A stretch of 59,642 bases of DNA from Gallionellales bacterium RIFCSPLOWO2_02_FULL_57_47 (GTDB taxonomy: Bacteria > Pseudomonadota > Gammaproteobacteria > Burkholderiales > Gallionellaceae). Under the pieces are notes generated by a model, which saw nothing but the letters and a program-made list of their open reading frames with translations, did not search any database and was not told the DNA's origin. This document shows, piece after piece, positions 24,923 through 32,951 of this stretch (position 1 is the first letter of the stretch; the number at the start of each line of letters is the position of its first letter). Both the position numbers and the translations under genes were made by a program. The stretch is from contig MGWZ01000097.1 of NCBI GenBank assembly GCA_001801175.1, positions 87,755 through 147,396 on the forward strand. The letters are read 5' to 3'.

Positions 24923-27559
24923 ATGCTTGAAATGACTCGTAGAACATTCCTTAAGATCAGTGCGGGGACGACAGCAGCTGCAGTTGCTGTTCCCAAAGTG
25001 CTGCATGCAATGGAAAACGAACTGGGCGGAAAAGATTTTTCGCCTGTCACCTTGGCCGAACGTCTGGCCATTCCGACCAACTGCCATGTCTGCAACATTC
25101 AGGACGGGGCAATAGCCTTTGTGGAAAATGGCCGCATCGTTAAGCTGGAGGGCAACCCGGAACACGTTTCCACCCGCGGCAGGCTTTGCGCCAAGGGCAA
25201 CTCCGGCATGTGGTATACCTATGACCCGGATCGCATCCTGTATCCGCTGAAGCGGGTCGGGGCGCGCGGGGAAGGCAAGTGGAAACGGATTTCCTGGGAT
25301 GAAGCGCTGGCCGAAGTGGCACAGAAGCTGGATGCGGCCATCAAGGAAGACCCCAACACCATTTGCATGAAATACGGACGTAATCGCTCCGGTGGCGTGA
25401 TTGATCGCTTCATGAACACATTGGGGTCGGCTACCGTCATCAATCACACTTCTGTGTGTGAGTCGTCGAAAAAAATCGGCATGGAACCGACTTGGGGGCC
25501 GGATATCGAAACGCCGGATTTCGCCAATGCCAAGTACATTCTGAACTTTGGCTCCAATATTATGGAGGCGGCCTATTTCCACAATCCCTATTCGCAGCGT
25601 ATCACGGAAGGGGTGGCCGAAAACAATGCCAAGCTGGTGACGTTCGACGTGCGTTTGTCCAACACGGCGGGGCGTTCGGATGAGTGGATTCCGGTCTTTC
25701 CGGGTACCGACGGCGCGGTAGCCCTGGCGATCGGGCACGTTATCCTGCGCGAAAACTTGCAGGATACCGATTTCATCGACACGTGGTGCAATGTGTCCAC
25801 TGCCGAACTGAAGGCGCACTATAAACAGTTCACGCCCGAGTGGGCATCCGGCCTTTCTGGCGTGCCGGCCGAGACTATTGAGCGGGTGGCGCGCGAATTC
25901 GCGCTAACCAAACCGGCGACGACCTATACTTACCGCGGCCCGGCCAAGCACCTGTACGGTTCGTACAACGAAAAGGCTACCATGATGTTGTCCATCATGA
26001 CCGGCAACGTGGAAAAACGTGGCGGTTACTGTATGCCGCGCGGCATGGGTTGGCCGCAACCGCAACCGGAACCGCCCAAACCAGCGCATCCGTCCGCTAT
26101 GGCGCATCCGCACGAGTATCCGCTCGCCGGGCACAAGGTGAGCCATCTGCTGCCCTATTTCATTGCCGAGGGCAGGCAGAAGATCAACGTGCACTTTTCC
26201 TATCAGGACAATGCGGTGTACACCAACCCGGGCGCGCAGGCGTACTGGGGCAAGCTGTACCGCGACGAGAAGCTGATTCCCTATTATGTGGCACTGACCC
26301 CATTCATGGGCGAGGAAGCGGCACTGGCCGACCTGATTTTGCCGGATTGCCCTTATCTGGAACGCTGGGAGCCGGAGTCCATGCCCAATTCGTTGTGGCC
26401 TTGGCTCGGCATCCGTCAGCCGGTTATCAAGTCGCTGGGTGAATCGCGCGAAAACCGCATCATGATGCGCGACATCATCTGGAAGATGGATCCGGATGGC
26501 AAGCGCGGGATGAAGCAATACTGGAACTTCAAGGATGGCGAAGACTACATGCGCCAGCACTTCGACAACGTTCCGGGACTGAAGGAGGCGGGCGGCCTGG
26601 ACTTCCTCAAGAAGCACGGCGTATGGCCGATTTATGGCAAGCTCAATCCGCGCACCGGCAAAATTTCCGATAGAACCGGACGTGAAATCGTGCCGGAGTA
26701 TGGTTTGCACATGAAAGAGTTGTCGGCTTCTGACATGACCGGGACCTCTGTTGATGGCAAGGGCACCATTATGAAAAATGGAAAGGCCATAGGCGTTCGC
26801 CGCAATGGGAAAAATTACGTGGGCTTCCCCACCGGCAACCGCCTGATCAACATCCGTGTGGACGAGTGGGCCAAGTACGGCTTCAACCCGATGCCGACCT
26901 TCAAGCAGATCCCGTGGCACAAGGATATGAAGGACGACGAGATGGTGTTGACCACCTACAAAATCAACGTCCACAAGCAAGCCAGAACCGCCTCGGTCAA
27001 GTGGCTGGCCGAGATCATGCACAGCAACCCGGTGTGGATGAATACCGAAACCGGCGCGAAGCTGGGCGTCAAGACCGGTGATCTGGTGCGTATCGAAAGT
27101 ACCGTCGGTCACATGGTGACCAAGGCGTATGTTTTCGAGGGCATTCATCCTAAAGTTGTAGCAATTCCGACTGCGTTTGGCCACTGGGAATATGGTCGGC
27201 TTGCCACGCTCAAGCTCAAGGAGAAGGAAGCCGGCGAGTTTGGCGCAACCGATGATGCCGACTTGAACAACGTCTGGTGGGAGGATAAAGGCGTGCATCC
27301 CAATGCAATCATTCCGACCGTTGTTGATCCGATTGGAGGATCGCAGGGGTGGTATGACACAGTGGTCAAGGTCACCAAGGCTGGGCCAAACGACAAATAT
27401 GGTGATGTAGAGGGCAGTTGGGAGAAGCATCTCGTTGCCGCCAAGGAAACCATGCGTTATGCATATAACGGTGACCTGCACCGCAAGATGCATCCGGAGA
27501 TGGCATCGTGGGCGGGTCCCGCCAGCGTCAAGCCGGGCGAAGGTGGTGGTCACCATTAG
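24923..27559 (+). CDS. Tat-exported molybdopterin oxidoreductase catalytic subunit (Psr/Ttr/Arr/Arx-like)
   Basis: An 878-aa catalytic subunit of the DMSO-reductase superfamily. The Tat signal TRRTFLK has Arg6-Arg7. The N-terminal cluster motif is C54-x2-C57-x3-D61...C89: the third cysteine is replaced by Asp. The probable Mo ligand is Cys179 (HTSVCESSKK), as in polysulfide, thiosulfate, tetrathionate and arsenate reductases. CMPRGMGW near residue 372 lies where the ArxA/ArrA clade is said to carry distinguishing motifs, but this was not aligned. The ATG at 24923 has a GGGGGAT site; the longer frame upstream is noise over the previous gene. Substrate unresolved: arsenic or sulfur oxyanion are best guesses. 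Confidence 0.88.
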   Translation: MLEMTRRTFLKISAGTTAAAVAVPKVLHAMENELGGKDFSPVTLAERLAIPTNCHVCNIQDGAIAFVENGRIVKLEGNPEHVSTRGRLCAKGNSGMWYTYDPDRILYPLKRVGARGEGKWKRISWDEALAEVAQKLDAAIKEDPNTICMKYGRNRSGGVIDRFMNTLGSATVINHTSVCESSKKIGMEPTWGPDIETPDFANAKYILNFGSNIMEAAYFHNPYSQRITEGVAENNAKLVTFDVRLSNTAGRSDEWIPVFPGTDGAVALAIGHVILRENLQDTDFIDTWCNVSTAELKAHYKQFTPEWASGLSGVPAETIERVAREFALTKPATTYTYRGPAKHLYGSYNEKATMMLSIMTGNVEKRGGYCMPRGMGWPQPQPEPPKPAHPSAMAHPHEYPLAGHKVSHLLPYFIAEGRQKINVHFSYQDNAVYTNPGAQAYWGKLYRDEKLIPYYVALTPFMGEEAALADLILPDCPYLERWEPESMPNSLWPWLGIRQPVIKSLGESRENRIMMRDIIWKMDPDGKRGMKQYWNFKDGEDYMRQHFDNVPGLKEAGGLDFLKKHGVWPIYGKLNPRTGKISDRTGREIVPEYGLHMKELSASDMTGTSVDGKGTIMKNGKAIGVRRNGKNYVGFPTGNRLINIRVDEWAKYGFNPMPTFKQIPWHKDMKDDEMVLTTYKINVHKQARTASVKWLAEIMHSNPVWMNTETGAKLGVKTGDLVRIESTVGHMVTKAYVFEGIHPKVVAIPTAFGHWEYGRLATLKLKEKEAGEFGATDDADLNNVWWEDKGVHPNAIIPTVVDPIGGSQGWYDTVVKVTKAGPNDKYGDVEGSWEKHLVAAKETMRYAYNGDLHRKMHPEMASWAGPASVKPGEGGGHH

Positions 27560-27567
27560 TATTCCCG

Positions 27568-27683
27568 GCCATCCATCGGGCATTCTTTCCCCAGTGGATG
27601 GCTGGGTGGTGCGCAGTAGCAAGAGCAAGAGCGATGTTGAGCAGTGCAGCCCGGCGCGATTCTCCTCAAGCCGGGCTGTTTTT
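27568..27683 (+). terminator. Two stem-loops between catalytic subunit and chaperone genes
   Basis: The first stem is GCCATCCA/TGGATGGC (27568-27602). The second, CAGCCCGGC...GCCGGGCTG followed by TTTTT (27647-27683), looks like an intrinsic terminator. It lies in the 136-bp gap before the TorD-like gene, so it probably attenuates expression of the accessory genes relative to the structural ones. Confidence 0.75.
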
Positions 27684-27695
27684 GAAAGGGTGAAA

Positions 27696-28544
27696 ATGAC
27701 GACAGCCACGTTGCAGAAAGTTACTCACGATGAAAGCGGATTTTCGAACGACGAACTGGTAGCGGAATGCCGCGCCAGAGCCAGCGTCTACCGCATGCTG
27801 GCGGGTGCGTTCCTTGAGGAACCTTCCGCGGAATACCTCAACGCACTCCGTTCAGCCGAAGCGATGGCGACCCTGCAGGCGATGGGGGTGAAGTTCGCCG
27901 GGGATTTTACCGACGTACCGCTGGCGCAACTTCAGGAGATGCTGGCCTGTGAGTATGCCGTGCTGTTCGTGGTTGCTGGAGGCTGTCCCCCGGTCGAGTC
28001 GATCCGCCTGACGGGGCGTTATCAGCAGCAGCCCTTCTTTGAAGCGCGCGATTTCTACAAGAAGCACGGATTCGAAATCTCCAATGGTCGTTTCGCGGTA
28101 TTCGAGGATCAAATAGGCGTGGAACTGACGTTCCTGGCCGAGATGCTGGAGCGTGCAGCCCATCATCTTGAGTCGCGGGATGTGGAATCATATACGCATC
28201 TTGAGAAAGAAATAAAACGTTTCTGGGCGCTACATCCGGGCAAGTGGGTACGCGGTTATGCCACGCTGCTCGAGCGTGCATCCGAGCATTCCTTCTATCG
28301 TCAAATGGGCAGACTGCTTGGCAGTTTTGCCGAGTGGGAATTGGAACTGCTCGGCGTCAGGGTGGACGACCTCGACGGCGGCAAGCTGAAAGTACCCAAG
28401 GCGGAGATCGAATACGAGTTCGACCCTGATGAGCCGGTGTGCGATGCCTGCGACAAAGGGCGCAAGGATGGTGACGATCTTGATGCCATGTTGCAGACCA
28501 TCGATACTTCGTTGATTGAGAAACGTATCAAAGGAAAGGCCTGA
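27696..28544 (+). CDS. TorD/DmsD-like molybdoenzyme chaperone
   Basis: An all-helical 282-aa protein of the TorD family, which guards the Tat signal and helps Moco insertion in the partner enzyme. Typical features are the N-terminal ASVYRMLAGAFLEEPSAEYL, the LACEYAVLFVVAGGCPPVES segment near residue 92 and FWALHPGKWVRGYATLLERA. At the C-terminus an acidic tail carries a CDACDKGRKDGDD motif not usual in TorD. The ATG at 27696 follows AAAGGG. It lies directly behind the catalytic subunit, as ArxD, TtrD-type and DmsD genes do. Confidence 0.85.
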   Translation: MTTATLQKVTHDESGFSNDELVAECRARASVYRMLAGAFLEEPSAEYLNALRSAEAMATLQAMGVKFAGDFTDVPLAQLQEMLACEYAVLFVVAGGCPPVESIRLTGRYQQQPFFEARDFYKKHGFEISNGRFAVFEDQIGVELTFLAEMLERAAHHLESRDVESYTHLEKEIKRFWALHPGKWVRGYATLLERASEHSFYRQMGRLLGSFAEWELELLGVRVDDLDGGKLKVPKAEIEYEFDPDEPVCDACDKGRKDGDDLDAMLQTIDTSLIEKRIKGKA

Positions 28545-28545
28545 C

Positions 28546-28953
28546 ATGCATTACTTGTGGGACTGGAACGAGCTTGCGCATCTGTGGAACGAGAACGAAT
28601 TTCACGAAGTCCACGACTGGCTGAATCAGCGCTGGGCCACGCTGGTCAAGGACAGAGTTGGCGGCGACAAAGACCCGGATGCGCGCTTTTTGCAAGGTCT
28701 GGCGTTTGCGGCACTGGCACTTTATTTCACCCAGAATGGCAATCAGGAGAGCGCTGCCATTTTCATCGACGATGCGCTGATGATCCTGCCGAAATACGCG
28801 CCCAGCCATTTTGGTATCAGGGTTGAACCAGTCCTCGAAACGCTGCACACTTTGCGGCCTGTCATCTCCCTGCTGGCGCCGGACGATGAATGTCCGTTCC
28901 AGCCTTTCGTGTACAACAGACTAATTATCGATCATTCCACCATCAATGCATGA
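28546..28953 (+). CDS. DUF309-like helical protein
   Basis: 135 aa starting 1 bp after the chaperone stop. The pattern NEFHEVHDWLNQRW...DARFLQGLAFAALALYF...GNQESAAIFIDDALMIL matches the DUF309 helical fold (H-E-x-W then FLQGL, then a TPR-like hairpin). No enzyme activity is known for the family. It is co-transcribed with the molybdoenzyme genes, so a maturation or scaffolding role is possible. It has no signal peptide and is likely cytoplasmic. Confidence 0.7.
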   Translation: MHYLWDWNELAHLWNENEFHEVHDWLNQRWATLVKDRVGGDKDPDARFLQGLAFAALALYFTQNGNQESAAIFIDDALMILPKYAPSHFGIRVEPVLETLHTLRPVISLLAPDDECPFQPFVYNRLIIDHSTINA

Positions 28954-29674
28954 AGAATCGCCTTTGGTTATTGCCCGTTGGGGCGCGCCCGTGGCCGACA
29001 GGGAAGAAATATGTTTCGTTGCCGACGACGCAGCGCTACCGGACGATCTGCAAGGCTGCAACGTCGTGCTCGGCAACGGCAGCGAGGCACGAGCCGAACA
29101 ATTGCTGGCGCGCGGCGCGGCGCGGGTGTTGCTGGCCGATGCGGCCATGCTGGACAGTACCGCCGTGTCCCGTCTGGTTCAAGGCTATGGCGCCGAACGG
29201 ATTGGCGTCGCGTTGCTGGCGACAAAACGGCATGTATCCTGGTCGCTGGATATCGTGTCGAACGCGGATTTCAGATGTCTGACGCCGTCGGTCGGCAAGC
29301 ATGGTTGGGAGATCGTGCTGAGCGACGGTACCGCCAGCGGCACCGATGCCGTGTGCTGGGTGGGCGAGATGCTGGCCTTGGGCGTCTCCATGGCGCTGAT
29401 CCGTGTGGATATGCAGGACGAAGACTTGAATACCTGTGCCGGTCTGGTGGAAGCGCACGGCAATAAACTCTGGTTCTCTCCCTGGCAGCGTCCCGATGCC
29501 GATCTTGAACCGTGGGTACGCTACGGCCAGTTGCGCCGGTTGCTGCTGCCCGCGGCGAATGCGCGCGACGAAACCGAGATGGCGCGTATCCGTGCAGCGG
29601 CAATGCCGGCGCAAGAAGAGCTCGTCGCTGAAACAGCCGTCGAGGCCGCGGAAGGGGTTGGAGCAACGGTATGA
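28946..29674 (+). CDS. HisF/HisA-like TIM-barrel protein, probably non-catalytic
   Basis: 242 aa overlapping the previous gene by 8 bp. The order GAARVLLADAAMLDSTAVSR, GAERIGVALLATKR, GWEIVLSDGTASGTDAVCW, LALGVSMALIRVDMQDEDLN and KLWFSPW parallels HisF (GADKVSINSAA..., IVVAIDAK, WEVFTHGG...TG.DAVEW, LGAGEILLTSMDRDG, IPVIASGG). The N-terminal catalytic-Asp strand of HisF is absent and the phosphate-binding GG is lost, so histidine synthesis is unlikely. The sequence suggests a repurposed barrel acting in the molybdoenzyme pathway. Function unknown. Confidence 0.65.
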   Translation: MHEESPLVIARWGAPVADREEICFVADDAALPDDLQGCNVVLGNGSEARAEQLLARGAARVLLADAAMLDSTAVSRLVQGYGAERIGVALLATKRHVSWSLDIVSNADFRCLTPSVGKHGWEIVLSDGTASGTDAVCWVGEMLALGVSMALIRVDMQDEDLNTCAGLVEAHGNKLWFSPWQRPDADLEPWVRYGQLRRLLLPAANARDETEMARIRAAAMPAQEELVAETAVEAAEGVGATV

Positions 29675-30141
29675 CGATGAGGATTTTGCGCAGTGCCTGT
29701 CTGGCATCGCTCATGTTGCCGGGTTTGAGCATGGGCGCGGAAGCACTGTTGCTGGAAGAAAACGCCTTGTCGAAAAAGGTGGAGCAGGTTCAGGACTACC
29801 AACTGATCGATGCGCGCAGTCCCGCAGCGCAACGGGCTGCGCCGATGGCCTTTTCGACCCACTACGGGATCGATGTGGCGATCAACAAGACGCTCGTGCT
29901 GGTCGTGGCGGATAGCGACGCCGAAGCAGTGAAGATCGCCGAATCCATTCCGGCTGCAAGCGGGCGTTCCGTATTCGCGGTGCAGGGCGGCGCCGAAGCC
30001 TGGCAGCGTGTGGCAACCAGGGCGTCACCAGTCACTTCCGTTTCAAAGAGCTTCGTCATCCCCAAGAACACCTGCGAACAGGGAAAACCCATCCAGGAAC
30101 TCAGGCGCGATAAACCGTTGCAACAGTTCCAGACGAAATAG
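29671..30141 (+). CDS. Exported rhodanese-like domain protein lacking the catalytic Cys
   Basis: 156 aa, start overlapping the previous stop by 4 bp (ATGA). An N-terminal signal peptide (RILRSACLASLMLPGLSMGA) predicts periplasmic location. The body follows the rhodanese plan: YQLIDARSPAAQRAAPM, then strand VLVVADSD where the active-site Cys loop would be, and VFAVQGGAEAWQRV near the end. With no Cys in the loop it cannot transfer sulfane sulfur by the usual route, and may bind a partner or oxyanion instead. A single Cys sits in the tail (KNTCEQGK). Confidence 0.65.
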   Translation: MTMRILRSACLASLMLPGLSMGAEALLLEENALSKKVEQVQDYQLIDARSPAAQRAAPMAFSTHYGIDVAINKTLVLVVADSDAEAVKIAESIPAASGRSVFAVQGGAEAWQRVATRASPVTSVSKSFVIPKNTCEQGKPIQELRRDKPLQQFQTK

Positions 30142-30143
30142 CC

Positions 30144-31235
30144 ATGTTAGTCATGCCCGGATTCCATGCGGAGCGATGTGTTCGTTACCGCTACAGTTAC
30201 AGCGAATGCAGCCGCTGCGCGGATGCCTGCCCGCATGAGGCCATCCGCCTGTTCGACGCGGGGATCGAGGTGCTGTCGGAGCGTTGCCGGCATTGCGGCT
30301 TGTGCGCGGTTGCCTGCCAGACCGAGGCATTGAGCCAGAGCGGCGTCTCCGCCGACCATCTGCTCAAAATGGCGGGCAAATCAAAACGGATGACCATCGC
30401 CTGCGCGCCTTCGGAACTGGCGGCGACGGTGGTTGTTCCCTGTCTGGGCGCGCTTCATCCGGTGGTGCTGGCCGAGCTGTCGCGGCAGGATATCGCCGTA
30501 GAATTAGCCGGTACGCAACACTGCGCCGAATGCGCGCACGCCGGCAAAGGCATCGACATGATCAGCGCCAATCTCGCGGCGCACGCGATGCTGTGCAGCG
30601 CGGTCGCGCCCGAGTCCCAGCCTTGGGCGGCGATCACGCTATTGACCGGAGAGCCGGAAGCGTCCGGCGAGCATGAGAAGCTGGACGCATCGCGCCGCAG
30701 TCTGTTCCAGCGTATCGTCGGGCATGGTATGGATGTGGTATCGGGCAAGTTCGAGGTCGCGCCTGCGCCGCTCAAGGCCATCCGCGCGGCTGCGCCGTTC
30801 CTGCCGGATCGCAAGGTGATATTGAACAGTCTGTATGCGGCAGCGGGCGAGAACGCGATCACTGTCGCCAGACATGATGCGCTTCCCGCGGAAGATTGGC
30901 AGGTGGTGAGCGGCTGCACCTATTGCGAGGCCTGTGTGCGGGTGTGCCCGACAGGCGCGCTGCAATTGCTGGAGAACAACACGGCCTGGCGACTGGCCGT
31001 ATTGAACGACCGATGCGTCGCCTGCGATGTTTGCGCCGAAGTGTGCCAGCCGAAAGTGCTATGCCAGATGAACGCAGAAGATATCATCATCAATAAACAA
31101 AAGGGACGGTTGCTCACAGCCGTGGCGAAACAGCGCTGCGCACGATGCGACCGGGTCTTCGTCAAGGAAGGCGGCGAAGAGATATGCCAGATCTGTAGCG
31201 GCGACGATAACGACTTTGCCAGTATTTTCGGTTGA
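30144..31235 (+). CDS. Polyferredoxin with C-terminal zinc-ribbon/rubredoxin-like knuckle
   Basis: A 363-aa iron-sulfur protein. Cys clusters are CSRCADACPHEA and CRHCGLCAVACQTEA near the N-terminus, CTYCEACVRVCPTGA and CVACDVCAEVCQPK near residues 255-300, and a final CARC...CQIC pair that looks like a zinc or rubredoxin-type knuckle. The middle has CAECAHAGKG. This predicts up to four 4Fe-4S clusters in a soluble, probably cytoplasmic protein. It starts 2 bp after the rhodanese-like gene. It may feed electrons to, or receive them from, the molybdoenzyme, or assist cluster insertion. Confidence 0.8.
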   Translation: MLVMPGFHAERCVRYRYSYSECSRCADACPHEAIRLFDAGIEVLSERCRHCGLCAVACQTEALSQSGVSADHLLKMAGKSKRMTIACAPSELAATVVVPCLGALHPVVLAELSRQDIAVELAGTQHCAECAHAGKGIDMISANLAAHAMLCSAVAPESQPWAAITLLTGEPEASGEHEKLDASRRSLFQRIVGHGMDVVSGKFEVAPAPLKAIRAAAPFLPDRKVILNSLYAAAGENAITVARHDALPAEDWQVVSGCTYCEACVRVCPTGALQLLENNTAWRLAVLNDRCVACDVCAEVCQPKVLCQMNAEDIIINKQKGRLLTAVAKQRCARCDRVFVKEGGEEICQICSGDDNDFASIFG

Positions 31236-31248
31236 TCGAGGAGGGAAT

Positions 31249-31689
31249 ATGGAATGGGAATTCACACCCGAACAAGTTGTCGGGGCTGAAGTAGATTATG
31301 ACTTGAAGGAATTTCGCGCCGACCTGTTGCAGGAAGTGAGGGGCAACATGGGTGAAATGGACGACGCCCAGCAGCTGAAGATATTTTCCGCAATCTATGA
31401 TTTGTGCTACTGGGTCGCTACCGGCAACGATTACGATGAGTTCTTGGCAACGCTGGATCATGATTCGTTTTTTCCGGGGTTTCTTGCCTCGATCAGGGAT
31501 AATCTAGAACCCAATATCGTGATGCTGGGTGCAATACTTCAGCGTCTGATCATGGACCGGGTGGATGTGCAAAGCATGCCTCTGGATATGGCGATCAAGG
31601 AAGTGGATGCACTGCATCGGCAGATCGTAGCGAAACCAATGGCCGGGACACTTTTGCCGGGGCATGAACGGCCATGGCACATTTCATGA
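31249..31689 (+). CDS. Acidic helical protein of unknown function
   Basis: 146 aa preceded by a strong GAGGAGGGA site, which fixes the ATG at 31249. The sequence is acidic and mostly helical (EWEFTPEQVVGAEVDYDLKE, DLCYWVATGNDYDEFLATLD, ILQRLIMDRVDVQSMPLDMA), with no cysteine motif, signal peptide or membrane span. It is not recognised. It closes the compact accessory gene set behind the molybdoenzyme, so a second chaperone-like role is conceivable but unproven. Confidence 0.7.
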   Translation: MEWEFTPEQVVGAEVDYDLKEFRADLLQEVRGNMGEMDDAQQLKIFSAIYDLCYWVATGNDYDEFLATLDHDSFFPGFLASIRDNLEPNIVMLGAILQRLIMDRVDVQSMPLDMAIKEVDALHRQIVAKPMAGTLLPGHERPWHIS

Positions 31690-31718
31690 TCATCGGGATG
31701 ATATGAGTCGGGGATTTC

Positions 31719-32456
31719 ATGGTTGAAGCAGACCTGATATTGCTGGGACTGTCTTTATTCATGGTAGCCACGCTTTACTCGATAACCGGTCACGGCGGAG
31801 CTTCGGGCTATATCGCGGTGATGGTGCTGTTAGGTTTGTCCCCGCAAGAAATCAAACCGCTGGCGCTGGGCTTGAACGTGGTTGTGGCGTCCATTGCAAC
31901 GATATTGTTTTACCGGGCAGGCCATTTCAAGGGCGAGACTTTCTGGCCGTTTGTGGCTGGCTCGATACCTCTTGCAATGCTGGGGGGCTACCTTGATTTG
32001 CCGATCCACTGGTTCAACCTGGCAATGGGCGGCGTTCTGCTGCTTTCTGCATTCCGGCTTGCAATCAGGGATAACGGTGAAGAGGGTCTGCGTCGACCTG
32101 CCCTTGGAGTTGCAGTCATTTCGGGAGGCTGTATCGGATTGGTCTCGGGGTTGATCGGTATCGGCGGTGGCGTATTGTTGACACCGTTGCTGCTGATATC
32201 TGGATGGGCCAATGCGAAGCAGGCAGCGGCAGTTTCGGCGCCGTTTATTCTGCTAAATTCGATTTCTGGATTGATCGGGATCGGCATGCATTCGTCTCAG
32301 TCCATTCCAGAGCACCTTGTGCTGGCATCGGCATTCGTTCTTGTTGGAGGGGTACTAGGTTCTTTTCTGGGTAGCCGCACCTTGCCGATGAGAATGATAC
32401 CTAAGGTCCTGTCAGCGGTATTAGTGATAGCCGGACTCAAATTATTCTATGTCTGA
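31719..32456 (+). CDS. TSUP/TauE-SafE family membrane transporter
   Basis: 245 aa with about eight hydrophobic segments and the two TSUP repeats, the second including GLVSGLIGIGGGVLLTPLL. Family members export sulfite or sulfoacetate or take up thiosulfate and related organosulfur anions. GGGGATTTC precedes the ATG. It ends within the moaC start (8-bp overlap), linking the molybdoenzyme genes to the Moco genes. A sulfur oxyanion as substrate or product is hinted at. Confidence 0.85.
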   Translation: MVEADLILLGLSLFMVATLYSITGHGGASGYIAVMVLLGLSPQEIKPLALGLNVVVASIATILFYRAGHFKGETFWPFVAGSIPLAMLGGYLDLPIHWFNLAMGGVLLLSAFRLAIRDNGEEGLRRPALGVAVISGGCIGLVSGLIGIGGGVLLTPLLLISGWANAKQAAAVSAPFILLNSISGLIGIGMHSSQSIPEHLVLASAFVLVGGVLGSFLGSRTLPMRMIPKVLSAVLVIAGLKLFYV

Positions 32457-32951
32457 TAGGTTGACTCATTTTTCAGATACGGGCCGCGCCCGCATGGTGG
32501 ATGTGTCGGGGAAGTCCAGCACGCAGCGCGCCGCAGTTGCCAGCGGCGTGTTGCGCATGCAGCCGGAGACACTGGAACGCATACGTGAGGGAAAGATCGC
32601 CAAGGGTGATGTGCTGACCGTGGCCGATGTCGGCGCGGTGATGGCGGCCAAGCGCACGCCGGACATCATCCCGATTGCCACTCCATCGCGCTCAGCGGCG
32701 TGCAGGTCGAATTCAGCGAGATCACCGATAAGGACGAGCAGGGCTGCGCCGGCATCAAGGTCGTCACCACCGCCTCCTGCGTTGGACAGACCGGCGTCGA
32801 GATGGAGGCGCTGACCGCCGCCAATGTCGCGCTGCTCACCATCTACGACATGTGCAAGGCAATCGACCGCGGCATGCGCATCGAGTACGTGCAACTGGAA
32901 GAGAAGCGCGGCGGCAAGAGCGGCGTGTGGAAACGTGGAGAAAACAAATGA
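32449..32951 (+). pseudogene. moaC: Cyclic pyranopterin monophosphate synthase MoaC, frameshifted
   Basis: The first frame encodes a normal MoaC N-terminus (HFSDTGRARMVDVSGKSSTQ..., [25 protein letters not shown]). It then loses the motif because one T appears missing near 32675 (ATTGCCAC where ATTTGCCAC would give ICHS). The correct continuation [18 protein letters not shown]...[23 protein letters not shown]...GGKSG lies in the next frame and ends at 32951. Apart from this one base the gene is intact. It is either a recent inactivation or a sequencing error. MoaC works with MoaA. Confidence 0.9.

Noticed and set aside
24602-27559. 985-aa version of the catalytic subunit
   Set aside because: The first 107 codons overlap the NrfD-type gene; the Tat signal begins at the ATG at 24923 with a good ribosome site.
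23331-27559. Alternative complex III or SoeABC sulfite dehydrogenase
   Set aside because: The pentaheme ActA, split ActB and second NrfD subunit of ACIII are absent. The N-terminal FeS motif and accessory genes do not specifically match SoeA.
25904-27709. 601-codon open frame on the minus strand
   Set aside because: Antisense to the molybdoenzyme catalytic subunit, whose motifs are complete; no recognisable protein on the minus strand.
28946-29674. Annotation as functional HisF or HisA
   Set aside because: Catalytic N-terminal strand and phosphate-binding glycines are missing and there is no his gene nearby.
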